Shown: positions 14,621-22,408 of the stretch, one piece after another
How the letters are laid out: every line of letters begins with the position of its first letter
Position numbering within the stretch: position 1 is the stretch's first letter
Assembly: GCA_964428795.1 (NCBI GenBank)
Contig: CAYRZL010000029.1
Location: 1-27,560, forward strand
From: CAYRZL01 sp964428795
Lineage (GTDB): Bacteria; Bacillota; Clostridia; Lachnospirales; Lachnospiraceae
Length of the DNA stretch: 27,560 nucleotides
Reading direction: 5' to 3'
Position numbers and translations under genes: made by a program
The notes under the pieces: model-generated
Database searches by the model: none
Told to the model about the DNA's origin: nothing
What the model saw: the letters and a program-made list of their open reading frames with translations, nothing else

Positions 14621-16076
14621 GTTTAAGTATGAGATAGGAGAGCAGGGGGTTTTGCTCACTGCATATCTGGGAGAAGAGGAGACCATCCTTCACATTCCCG
14701 AACGGTTGGAGGGGTATCCGGTGACTGCCATTGCGGAAGGAACCTTTGCAGAGAACGGACTTCTGCTGGAAGAAATCGTTCTTCCGGATACGGTAGAGTA
14801 TATCGCTCCCCGCGCCTTCGGCGGCTGTATGTCCCTCACAAAACTGGTGCTGGGGAAAGGCGTCCGGGAACTGGGCGAGGACTTTCTGATGATCACAGCG
14901 GTGGAGGAGCTGTATCTGCCAAAGACAGTGGAGCGGATCGAGGAACCGTCCATGCTCAGCGGGCTGCGCCTGACGGTGGATGAGAAAAATCCGTGGTATC
15001 ACTGTGACGGGTACGCATTGTATGAGTGCAGAGGCGGCAAAAAAACGCTGGTGGGAGTCCGCACATTTGATCAGAGAACCTCTTATACTGTGGAGGATGG
15101 CACCACGGATATCGGTGATAATGCATTTTCCGGTCAGGAACATTTAGAAGAGGTGATACTGCCGCACTCGGTGGGAAGCATCGGTGAGGCGGCGTTTCTG
15201 CTCTGTGACCGTCTGCACAGTATTTATCTGCCGGAGGGTCTGACGGAGATCAGAAAGGATGCATTTGCAAAGTGTCCGACACTTAAGCATCTGCATTTAC
15301 CGGCATCCTTAAAGGTTCTGGCGAAGGGGGCGGTGACCGGTACCTTTGACTGGGATTATAAGAAAAAAGGATTGTATGATATAACGGTGGAGCCGGGAAA
15401 TCCATGCTTTTTCGTGGATGAGAGCGGTCTGTATGAAAGGCTGCAGGGCGGAGGCTTAAGGCTGATCAAATATCTGGGACAGGACAGGCATGTGGCATTA
15501 AAAAAAGAGGTCAGGGTGATCGGAACCGGAGCTTTTCGCAGAAGCGGTGTGTTGGAGCTGGAGCTTCATCGTGATATTGACAGCATTCAGAAAGAGGCCT
15601 TTTTTGAGTGCCGCTTCCGACAGATATGGATGGAGGCGGATGAGGTTTTGCTTCATATACCGGGAGAGCCATATGCGCTGGCGGATGAGGTGATCAGCTA
15701 TTTTGATTCTCCTTTGAGGGGGCATTTATATGGGTATGATAAATTTGATGCCCAGATCGATTTTTTAAAGCTGTGTGCAGAAAAGGTAAAGATGATCTGC
15801 TGCAGGCTGACCTATCCGGTGGAGGTATCGCCGGGGCAGGCGGCAGCCTGGAAGGAATATCTGACAGAGCACATGGATCAGGTGATGGAGCTGATCGCCC
15901 AGACGGAGGATTTGATCAGCTTGAAGGCATTGCTGCAGTTGGAGGTTTTTACAGCGGACAGTGTGGAACAAGCCATAGAAATCTGTAGCAGCAGAGGAAA
16001 AAGCACGCTGACAGGCGAACTGATGGATTATAAAAACAGAGTATTTGGAAATAGGGAGTTTGATTTTTCACTTTAG
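14613..16076 (+). CDS. Cytosolic BspA-type leucine-rich repeat protein (LRR_5)
   Basis: This is a 487-residue protein. Residues about 30-110, 160-235 and 300-335 hold LRR_5/BspA repeats of the form A-F-x-x-C-x-x-L-x-x-(I/V)-x-L-P, for example AFGGCMSLTKLVL, AFLLCDRLHSIYLP and AFAKCPTLKHLHLP. The last 110 or so residues are helical and end in a LMDYKNR motif like that I recall from other cytosolic BspA-like proteins of this bacterial group. There is no signal peptide, sorting signal or membrane segment, so it is not a surface adhesin. Its ATG overlaps the end of the MoxR gene by 8 bases, so it is probably made in step with the ATPase and may be its adaptor or target-recognition part. That role is inferred from position only. 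Confidence 0.85.
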   Translation: MNKFKYEIGEQGVLLTAYLGEEETILHIPERLEGYPVTAIAEGTFAENGLLLEEIVLPDTVEYIAPRAFGGCMSLTKLVLGKGVRELGEDFLMITAVEELYLPKTVERIEEPSMLSGLRLTVDEKNPWYHCDGYALYECRGGKKTLVGVRTFDQRTSYTVEDGTTDIGDNAFSGQEHLEEVILPHSVGSIGEAAFLLCDRLHSIYLPEGLTEIRKDAFAKCPTLKHLHLPASLKVLAKGAVTGTFDWDYKKKGLYDITVEPGNPCFFVDESGLYERLQGGGLRLIKYLGQDRHVALKKEVRVIGTGAFRRSGVLELELHRDIDSIQKEAFFECRFRQIWMEADEVLLHIPGEPYALADEVISYFDSPLRGHLYGYDKFDAQIDFLKLCAEKVKMICCRLTYPVEVSPGQAAAWKEYLTEHMDQVMELIAQTEDLISLKALLQLEVFTADSVEQAIEICSSRGKSTLTGELMDYKNRVFGNREFDFSL

Positions 16077-16091
16077 TAAGAGGGACAGGAT

Positions 16092-17024
16092 ATGACAATA
16101 GCACAGATAAAATATTTCGTGACGGTGGCAAAGTGTCTGAGTTTCACAAAAGCAGCAGAACAGTTATTTATCACGCAGCCGGCGCTCAGCCGCCATATCC
16201 GGAATATGGAGGAAGAACTGAATATTCAGTTGTTTGTGCGAACCAGCAGCGGAATACGTCTGACCCCGGCAGGAAGTACTTTGTACATCAGAATGTCCGA
16301 TCTTTATCACAATTATATCGACATGGTAAAGCAGGCAGAAAAGGTTCAGCGGGGACTGGCAGGATCTTTGAAGATCGGAATTTTGGATCAGACCAATATA
16401 GCGGACTTTATGCCCCACATATACCATTATTTTCAGGAAAAATATCCGAATGTGGATCTGATCTTTCAGGACGGTTCTTTTGAATTTCTGGAGTCAGAGC
16501 TGTACGGAGGTCGCCTGGATATGATATTTACTCTGAAATTTAAGATTGAAAAGAAGGAAAGTATCATTTATCAGTATGTGGAGCATTCCAGGGATTATAT
16601 CTGTCTGAGTAGGCATCATCCGCTGGCGAAAAAGGATTGTATCACACTGGATGATGTGAAGAGTGAGACCTTTGTTATGATCTCTCCGGAGGACAATCCG
16701 GAATCATCTCAGTTGATCTATGCCCTTTGTAAGAAGCATGGATTTGTGCCGCCGGTGCACTTCGCAAAAACATTGGCGGAACAGATTTTGTGGATTGAGG
16801 CAGGCATGGGAGTGTCCATTCTGGACAGTCGTACCCAGTTGAGACAAAATCCTGATGTGAAATTTTATGAATTGGAAGACAGTGAATGGGATCCGGGGCT
16901 TGTGGTGGCGTGGAATCAGAATAATTATAATCCGTTGATCGAGGTTTTTGTGAAGAAGATGAATGAAATTCTGGGTCTTGAAGATGAAGATCTTCATGGA
17001 CTCAGTCTGGATGATACAAAATAA
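16092..17024 (+). CDS. LysR-family transcriptional regulator
   Basis: The protein has 310 residues. The N-terminal helix-turn-helix (residues 1-65, with FTKAAEQLFITQPALSRHI and wing RTSSGIRLTPAGSTLY) is followed by the effector-binding domain (residues about 90-300). It begins 15 bases after the LRR gene behind GAGGGACAGG, and no terminator separates them, so read-through from the LRR operon is possible. It points at the UroD-like gene at 17100-18098, with which it shares a bidirectional terminator. By analogy with the LysR/UroD pair at 3252-5202 it probably controls that gene and the ABC importer. The 12-base inverted repeat in their shared control region is a candidate site. The effector is unknown. 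Confidence 0.92.
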   Translation: MTIAQIKYFVTVAKCLSFTKAAEQLFITQPALSRHIRNMEEELNIQLFVRTSSGIRLTPAGSTLYIRMSDLYHNYIDMVKQAEKVQRGLAGSLKIGILDQTNIADFMPHIYHYFQEKYPNVDLIFQDGSFEFLESELYGGRLDMIFTLKFKIEKKESIIYQYVEHSRDYICLSRHHPLAKKDCITLDDVKSETFVMISPEDNPESSQLIYALCKKHGFVPPVHFAKTLAEQILWIEAGMGVSILDSRTQLRQNPDVKFYELEDSEWDPGLVVAWNQNNYNPLIEVFVKKMNEILGLEDEDLHGLSLDDTK

Positions 17025-17040
17025 AATAGGTTTATTGCGT

Positions 17041-17079
17041 AAAAGAGGCATGACGTTTTGGGGACGTCATGCCTCTTTT
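17041..17079. terminator. Bidirectional terminator between lysR and the second UroD-like gene
   Basis: A perfect 16-base stem joins AAAAGAGGCATGACGT (17041-17056) and ACGTCATGCCTCTTTT (17064-17079) around a 7-base loop. T tails are present in both directions. Confidence 0.9.
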
Positions 17080-17099
17080 GAGGGTGTTATAGAAGATTG

Positions 17100-18098
17100 T
17101 CAGCTCTCTTTATATACGGTCTTACTGCACTTTGCGATCTCATCCATCTGTATTTCAGTAGTCCAGCCGCCGAACGGAAGGAACATCGGGTAGTAGCAGT
17201 ATCCTTTTGCACATTTGTAGAATTGCTCACGAATACGTGCACGCAAATCTTCTTCATCGATCTCTCCGCTGAGAGATTCTGTATAGTATTTCTGATAATC
17301 AGGAGTTACATGGTAACCAAGCTTCATTCCGGTCTTTTCTTTCAATGCCGGAATATCGTTGATCTCCATACCCTGCCAGGAATCGATGCCGATATCTACA
17401 AACTCCGGTACAATAGCTTCCATCTTACCGCAGGAATGCATTTCGAACAGTACGCCAAGCTCATGGCAGCGGTCCACCGCTTTTTTAATCTGCGGTTTGA
17501 TCAGCTCACGCCAGATATCCGGGGAGAAAAACATGTTGTTCTGAGTACCCCAGTCATCATGGAACATAAGTACATCCGGTTTGTAGTATTCGATGACCTT
17601 CTCCATCAGGCGAATCTTCCATTCCATGAAAGCGTCAAAAAATGCTTCCACCTCTTCCGGGTCGGTCAGCAATGCGCACAGCGCGTTTTCAAATCCCATC
17701 AGCATATGCAGACGCTCGAATGGACCGTTTACAAACATAATCTCAAATACTTTGTTTTCCCGGTCGATCTCATCTACTTTGTCCGTCTTTGCGGCTGCTT
17801 CCCAGTCCCAGTTTTCAATATCCGGGAATTTTACCAGCTCGCGCCAGTCGCAGATATCCTCCATAATAGGAGGCTTCGTGTGATCCGGTGACTGCGCGCC
17901 TACGCCAGGTTCATATTGCCACGTTACGCCAAACCAATCCGTACCGTAAATTTCTTCCTGAATTTTGCTGAGAGCCGGACGTTCCAGATAGCCCTCGGGA
18001 TCAAAAAGCACAAAAATCCCTTCATCAGTTGGAACTTCGTCCACCGGTTCGTGGTGAAAGAATGCAAGAGCTCTCTCTTTTGGGGTCATTTCTTTCAT
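17100..18098 (-). CDS. UroD-family protein, probable zinc/cobalamin-type methyltransferase
   Basis: This is a 332-residue URO-D barrel paralogous to the protein at 3252-4202: NGPFERLHMLMGFENALCAL, FHDDWGTQNNMFF and FEMHSCG are nearly shared. Putative zinc ligands are H221, C223 and C301 (in KGYCYYPM). True UroD signatures at the N terminus are missing. The last third differs clearly from the paralogue, with a longer insert near residues 265-285, which suggests a different substrate or partner. The ATG at 18098 follows AGGAGG by 8 bases. The gene diverges from an ABC importer, with a strong promoter at 18180-18209. A methyl-transfer role is inferred from the zinc motif and family. Corrinoid partners are not in the window. 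Confidence 0.86.
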   Translation of the reverse strand: MKEMTPKERALAFFHHEPVDEVPTDEGIFVLFDPEGYLERPALSKIQEEIYGTDWFGVTWQYEPGVGAQSPDHTKPPIMEDICDWRELVKFPDIENWDWEAAAKTDKVDEIDRENKVFEIMFVNGPFERLHMLMGFENALCALLTDPEEVEAFFDAFMEWKIRLMEKVIEYYKPDVLMFHDDWGTQNNMFFSPDIWRELIKPQIKKAVDRCHELGVLFEMHSCGKMEAIVPEFVDIGIDSWQGMEINDIPALKEKTGMKLGYHVTPDYQKYYTESLSGEIDEEDLRARIREQFYKCAKGYCYYPMFLPFGGWTTEIQMDEIAKCSKTVYKES

Positions 18099-18116
18099 TA
18101 TGAAAACCTCCTAACT

Positions 18117-18209
18117 GTTTATTGTTTATGCTGCCTGTTTGGGAAAATATCAGCAATACCTGCCCCCTGTATATATCATATTATAGTAAACAATAAACGT
18201 TTTTGGCAA
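18117..18209 (-). promoter_or_regulatory. Promoter and inverted-repeat operator of the second UroD-like gene
   Basis: On the minus strand a -35 TTGCCA (18204-18209) and a -10 TATAAT (18180-18185) lie 18 bases apart. The 12-base sequence TAAACAATAAAC (18187-18198) fills most of the spacer. Its perfect inverted copy GTTTATTGTTTA lies at 18117-18128, next to the ribosome binding site. Two copies 58 bases apart, one inside the promoter, look like an operator pair. Confidence 0.6.
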
Positions 18210-18567
18210 ATTAAGAACTTGTATAAGGGTATGTAAAATAGTTATGAACTACAGGCCGGATGGTATGTGCTCTGAAGATGCCGGCGTACTTACTTTTTGG
18301 CATGGGACTATGAAAAAGAAGCATAACCCTATAACAAAAAAGCATGAGCATATGTAAATATCATATTGTCCAACCGAACGAATATAATGTTATAATAACA
18401 AAACAAAATGTACCAAATAAATCTGTGTTTTTTGCCTGTTGATGTTGCAATATACACAGGGATATTTTCCCGCTGTTATGAAGGTATGTATGGATTTGAC
18501 GTATGTGGCGGTTGACTGAGTGAACCATATACCTGAAAGATAATTTATGAAAAGAGGAGGAGAAAAA
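18210..18567 (+). promoter_or_regulatory. Intergenic region and probable promoter of the ABC importer
   Basis: No gene is supported here. A possible promoter is TTGTCC (18366-18371), 19 bases, then TATAAT (18391-18396) with an extended TG (18388-18389). Another TATAAT lies at 18383-18388. This leaves a leader of about 165 bases before the binding-protein start. The leader contains small hairpins (for example CTGTGT with ACACAG near 18423-18459) but no riboswitch class I can recognise and no terminator-like stem followed by a T run. Confidence 0.45.
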
Positions 18568-19905
18568 ATGAAAAATCTGAAGAAACTTTTGGCGCTGACA
18601 TTAGCAGGAGCCATGCTGGCTTTATCTGTGACAGCCTGCGGCAATGAAAGTGGTTCCGCAGATAATGGTTCCGCAGATAAGGGCGGTACAGCGGATGGAT
18701 CTGCGGCTGCAGAGCAATCCGGTGGAGGCGATAACGTTATCAAGATAGGCTATTGCGGACCGTTCACCGGTTCACTGGGTGAGTTTACCCAGGCGTTTGA
18801 CTGGGACAGCCAGTTATGTCTTGACAAGATGAATGAGACAGGATATGACATCGGTGGACAGCATTATACCGTTGAGGTAGTTACAGCTGATACAGCATCT
18901 ACTGCTGCGACAGCATCAGAAGTTGCAAAAAAACTGATCACTGAGGATAAGGTTGATATCCTGATTGGCGCCTGGACACCGGAGAATACCGCTCCTGTAG
19001 CTGCAGTTGCAGAACAGTATGAGGTTCCGTGTCTGTGCTCAAACAGCCCGTACGAGTCATGGACGGCGACATTTGACCCTGAGTGGTCCTATGGTCTCAT
19101 GTTCTCTGTGGACGACATTGTAAAAGGATATGTATCCGCTCTGGTTAAAATCAAAGATGAGACAAACGGAAAAGTTGGTTTCCTGTTTGATTCGGATGTT
19201 GACGGCGTTACCTTCTCATCCAAGCTCCAGCCTTTACTTGAGGAAGAGGGATTTGAAGTATATGATCCGGGCCGGTTTTCTGTTGACACAACAGATTATA
19301 CCTCCATCATTAAGGATCTGCAGGCACAGGATTGTGATATCGTCTGTGGCAACCAGATTCTTCCGAATTTCATGACCGCATGGAAGCAGTTCAATGAGAA
19401 TAACTATATTCCGAAGGCTATTGTTCTTGGAAAGGGTCTCTGCTATGGTACAGACTTTATGGCATTGGATCCGCTTCCGGATGGAATTATGTGTGAGATC
19501 GAGTTCGCTAAGACAATGCCTTACTATTCAGAGCTTCTTGGTATGAGCTGTGAAGATCTTGCAAATTACTGGGAAGAGGAGCAGGGCACGCAGTTCCCGG
19601 TATGTTCCTTCGGTTATGATATTGCTCAGTGGGAGGTAATTGACGCAGCGCTGAAGAATTGCGAGGAAGTATCTCCGGAAGCTATCAGGGAAGCGATTGG
19701 CAGTGTTGATATTGATACCATTTATGGTCATATCGCATTTACAGAGTGTGACGGACAGGTTGCAAAATGCCCGATCGTTTGCGGACAGTGGTTCCCGAGC
19801 GAGGAATGGGAAGATACATATGACTTCAATATCGTAGGAAATGGCGACTATGACGATATCGAAGATACAGATCCTTATATTATTCCAAATACAACTCAGG
19901 ATTAA
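18568..19905 (+). CDS. ABC importer substrate-binding lipoprotein (Leu/Ile/Val-binding family)
   Basis: This is the extracellular binding component of the importer encoded downstream. The start is the ATG at 18568, behind AGAGGAGGAG; an in-frame ATG at 18547 lies upstream of that ribosome binding site and is unlikely. Residues 1-24 form a lipoprotein signal ending in VTA-C24. A Gly/Ser/Asp linker (residues 25-57) is partly built from a tandem repeat. The rest is a type I periplasmic-binding fold (KIGYCGPFTGSLGEF at its start, VDILIGAWTPENTAPVAAVAE in the first lobe). The length of 445 is normal. The family binds branched-chain amino acids, amides, urea and other small compounds; which one here cannot be told. 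The divergent UroD-like gene hints at a methylated compound. Confidence 0.9.
   Translation: MKNLKKLLALTLAGAMLALSVTACGNESGSADNGSADKGGTADGSAAAEQSGGGDNVIKIGYCGPFTGSLGEFTQAFDWDSQLCLDKMNETGYDIGGQHYTVEVVTADTASTAATASEVAKKLITEDKVDILIGAWTPENTAPVAAVAEQYEVPCLCSNSPYESWTATFDPEWSYGLMFSVDDIVKGYVSALVKIKDETNGKVGFLFDSDVDGVTFSSKLQPLLEEEGFEVYDPGRFSVDTTDYTSIIKDLQAQDCDIVCGNQILPNFMTAWKQFNENNYIPKAIVLGKGLCYGTDFMALDPLPDGIMCEIEFAKTMPYYSELLGMSCEDLANYWEEEQGTQFPVCSFGYDIAQWEVIDAALKNCEEVSPEAIREAIGSVDIDTIYGHIAFTECDGQVAKCPIVCGQWFPSEEWEDTYDFNIVGNGDYDDIEDTDPYIIPNTTQD
18651..18680 (+). repeat. 15-base tandem repeat in the lipoprotein linker
   Basis: TGGTTCCGCAGATAA occurs twice back to back (18651-18665 and 18666-18680), encoding repeated G-S-A-D-N residues. 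Changes in copy number would stay in frame and change only linker length. Confidence 0.85.
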
Positions 19906-19957
19906 GAGGATTATATGAAATATCAGGTGTGAAACATTCAGTCAATAATTGTAATAT

Positions 19958-20005
19958 GGGCTTTGCCATAGCCTGGCGGCTGTTGCAAAGCCCGATTCGT
20001 TTTTT
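19958..20005 (+). terminator. Hairpin with T run between binding protein and ATPase genes
   Basis: Arms GGGCTTTGC (19958-19966) and GCAAAGCCC (19985-19993) enclose a second small stem (AGCC with GGCT, 19970-19981). Six T follow at 20000-20005. It probably ends part of the transcripts, so that the binding protein is made in excess over the membrane parts. Otherwise nothing is seen between 19906 and 20045. Confidence 0.75.
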
Positions 20006-20045
20006 ATATCTTTATTTTTTGTAGTTTTTTGAGGGAGGTAATCGG

Positions 20046-20780
20046 GTGGAAACTATTTTAAAGGCGGATCATTTGGCGATATCCTTTGGAAGCAACCATG
20101 TCCTGAAAGATATCAATTTTGAGCTTGGACGTAATGAGATCCTCGGAATTATCGGCCCGAACGGAGCAGGAAAAACGGTTATGTTAAATATCATTACCGG
20201 TATTTTGAAACCCACTTCCGGGCGGTTGTATTTCGAGGGAAATGATATTACAAATATGAAAATTACAGACCGTGCTAAGAATGGTATTGGGCGTACATTT
20301 CAGGTTCCGCGCGCATTTGAAAAGATGAGCGCGTATGAGAATATCATGACGGGCGCAATTTTTGGCGCCGGTATGAGCCAGCATGAGGCCAGGGATAAGG
20401 CGGAGGAGGTTCTGGAGCTGATCGGCATGGCGGACAAGGCAGATATTGATGCGGGACAACTGGCGCTGCTGGACCGGAAACGTCTGGAAATCGGTATTGC
20501 GCTTGCCAGCCAGCCCAAAATACTGCTGTTTGATGAGGTCGCCGGCGGTCTGACAGAGTCTGAGATCGACGATATTCTGAAAATTGTAAAAGTATTAAAG
20601 GAAAGCGGATATAGTATTATCTGGATCGAGCATGTAATCCAGACAATGCTTCATGGAACAGACAGAGTACTTCTTCTGGCAGACGGACGGGACATCATCA
20701 CGGGTGATCCTCACGAAGTTATGGCATCAGAGGAAGTTGAGAAGGTTTATTTAGGAACGAGGAAAAAGAATGGAAAATAA
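20046..20780 (+). CDS. ABC importer ATP-binding protein, LivG type
   Basis: This is one of two ATPases driving the importer. The 244 residues contain Walker A GPNGAGKT (37-44), Q-loop Q86, Walker B ILLFDE (D163, E164) and the H-loop H196 in WIEHV. The signature loop reads LALLDRKRLEI (139-149) instead of the usual LSGGQ or LSYGQ, so the C-loop is unusual, although the following KRLEI is family-typical. The residue after the Walker B DE is Val rather than the common Pro. The start is GTG at 20046, behind GGGAGG with 7 bases between. The gene overlaps the next ATPase gene by 11 bases. The gene order (binding protein, G, F, H, M) differs from the E. coli liv order. Confidence 0.92.
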   Translation: METILKADHLAISFGSNHVLKDINFELGRNEILGIIGPNGAGKTVMLNIITGILKPTSGRLYFEGNDITNMKITDRAKNGIGRTFQVPRAFEKMSAYENIMTGAIFGAGMSQHEARDKAEEVLELIGMADKADIDAGQLALLDRKRLEIGIALASQPKILLFDEVAGGLTESEIDDILKIVKVLKESGYSIIWIEHVIQTMLHGTDRVLLLADGRDIITGDPHEVMASEEVEKVYLGTRKKNGK

Positions 20781-21504
20781 AGACATACTTCTTAATGTGG
20801 AAGATATCGAAGTTCGCTATGGGGATTTCCTCGCAATTCAGGATTTGTCCATGGCGGTGGAACGTGGAAAGATTACCACGATCATTGGTGCGAATGGAGC
20901 GGGTAAATCCACTCTGCTGGAAACCATTATGGGTGTAAACAAACCGACAAAAGGAAAGATCACATTTGAAGGGCGTGACATTACCAAACAGAAAACAAGT
21001 GCCATTGTCCGTATGGGTATCGGCATTGCTCCTGAGGGGAGTCTTGTTTTCGAGGAGATGACAGTGAGAGAAAATCTTCTTATGGGGTCTTATGTTCCCG
21101 AGGCAAGAAAGAAAAGAGAAAGCCTGTTTGAGAGGGTATTCAGCCTGTTCCCTGTTTTGAAGGAAAAGGAAAATCAGGCGGCAACCTTTCTTTCCGGCGG
21201 TCAGCGGCAGATGCTGGCTATTGCGCGGGCTTTGATGGCGGATCCCAAGCTGGTGATCTGTGATGAGATTTCTCTGGGATTAGCTCCGGTTGTTATAAAT
21301 GATATTTTTGACAAAGTAAGAGAAATCAATCAGGAGCTTGGCACCACGTTTATCATCGTAGATCAGGAGGTACAGCGAAGTGTAGACAATTCAGACTATT
21401 GTTTCGTGATGGTCAAAGGTGATATTGTTTTGGAAGGCATTCCTTCTGAACTGGATATTGAGGAAGTAAAAGATGCTTTCTTTGGAATGAACAAATACGC
21501 ATAA
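20770..21504 (+). CDS. ABC importer ATP-binding protein, LivF type
   Basis: This is the second ATPase of the importer, 244 residues. Motifs are Walker A GANGAGKS (40-47), signature LSGGQ (141-145), and Walker B LVICDE (D165, E166). The position of the H-loop reads IVDQE (residues 196-200), so the usual His is Gln; LivF proteins commonly have VEQ here. It starts within the end of the LivG-type gene (11-base overlap) and is followed after 12 bases by the first permease gene, so the four genes form one operon. The canonical C-loop here and the altered one in LivG suggest that the two ATP sites of the heterodimer are not equal. Confidence 0.93.
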   Translation: MENKDILLNVEDIEVRYGDFLAIQDLSMAVERGKITTIIGANGAGKSTLLETIMGVNKPTKGKITFEGRDITKQKTSAIVRMGIGIAPEGSLVFEEMTVRENLLMGSYVPEARKKRESLFERVFSLFPVLKEKENQAATFLSGGQRQMLAIARALMADPKLVICDEISLGLAPVVINDIFDKVREINQELGTTFIIVDQEVQRSVDNSDYCFVMVKGDIVLEGIPSELDIEEVKDAFFGMNKYA

Positions 21505-21516
21505 AGGAGGTCAGAA

Positions 21517-22395
21517 ATGTCAGTAATTTTTCAAAGTATAGTATCAGGCATTTTGCTTGGCGGATTATATGCCATTATTGGTATCGGTCTCTCAATCGTA
21601 TTCGGTATTATGAAGCTGACCAATATCGCACATGGTACCTTGATGATCCTGGCCTCTTTTTTGGTTATGATATTTACATCTCAGGTCACATCAAGCGTAT
21701 TCGTTGCAATCATACTGAGCTGCGTGTGTATGGTTGTGATAGGATTTCTGTTTCAGAAATTCCTTGTCAACTCGGTTATCGATAAGGGCGATGAACCGGC
21801 TCTGTTGGTAACCTTCGGTGTATCTATTGTTGTTGAAAATATTCTTGAGATATTTTTTGCAGCAAACCCACAGTCGTTATCAGATACGAACCCCTTTGCC
21901 TCCAGAAACATTATAGAGACAAAGCTTTTCAATATACCGGGTTCCTACTTTATTGACTTTATTATTGCTGCTGTTGTAATTATCGTTCTGAGTATTATTA
22001 TCAAACGGACAGATCTGGGCCGCGCTATCCGCTCCACATCTGATAATCAGCGGGCGGCAGAGTTTATGGGTGTAAATACGAAAGCGATCTTTGTTGTTAC
22101 TATGGCGATTGCCATGATTACTGCTTCCATCGCAGGATATCTGGTAGGAAGTACGTTCGTATTTTACTCCTACTCCGGTACCGGATATCTGTTGATTGCC
22201 TTTGGCGTAGTAGTAATCGGCGGTATGGGATCTCTGACAGGAACATTGATCGGCGGTATTTTACTTGGTCTGGTACAGCTTGTCGGTGCAAGTATCTTTG
22301 GTACCGGCTGGCAGACCCTGACAGGATATGTCTTTATGATTGTTATCCTGGCGGTATTGCCGAACGGTATTCTCGGAAGCAGGAAGAGAAGCTAG
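21517..22395 (+). CDS. ABC importer permease, LivH type
   Basis: This is an integral membrane subunit of 292 residues with about eight hydrophobic segments. SGILLGGLYAIIGIGLSIVF at the start and the cytoplasmic coupling region DLGRAIRSTSDNQRAAEFMG (residues about 167-186) are typical of LivH proteins. The C-terminal VVIGGMGSLTGTLIGGILLG is also family-typical. The ATG at 21517 follows AAAGGAGG. The next permease gene starts 13 bases after the stop. Substrate choice is set mainly by the binding protein, so the permease does not reveal it. Confidence 0.93.
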   Translation: MSVIFQSIVSGILLGGLYAIIGIGLSIVFGIMKLTNIAHGTLMILASFLVMIFTSQVTSSVFVAIILSCVCMVVIGFLFQKFLVNSVIDKGDEPALLVTFGVSIVVENILEIFFAANPQSLSDTNPFASRNIIETKLFNIPGSYFIDFIIAAVVIIVLSIIIKRTDLGRAIRSTSDNQRAAEFMGVNTKAIFVVTMAIAMITASIAGYLVGSTFVFYSYSGTGYLLIAFGVVVIGGMGSLTGTLIGGILLGLVQLVGASIFGTGWQTLTGYVFMIVILAVLPNGILGSRKRS

Positions 22396-22408
22396 AAGGG
22401 GGTGGAGA

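Noticed and set aside
17097..17891. A 264-codon plus-strand frame opposite the second UroD-like gene
   Set aside because: The minus-strand reading has clear family motifs, a ribosome binding site and a terminator. This is its shadow.
18244..18357. A 37-residue open frame (starting MNYRPDGMCSEDAG) in the UroD/ABC intergenic region
   Set aside because: It has no ribosome binding site, no recognisable similarity and a composition like the surrounding spacer.
18397..18567. Riboswitch in the ABC importer leader
   Set aside because: No conserved core of a known class could be recognised and there is no terminator or sequestering stem.
22340..22408. Longer start of the LivM-type permease
   Set aside because: It would overlap the LivH-type gene by 56 bases without a ribosome binding site. 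The ATG at 22409 has a good one.
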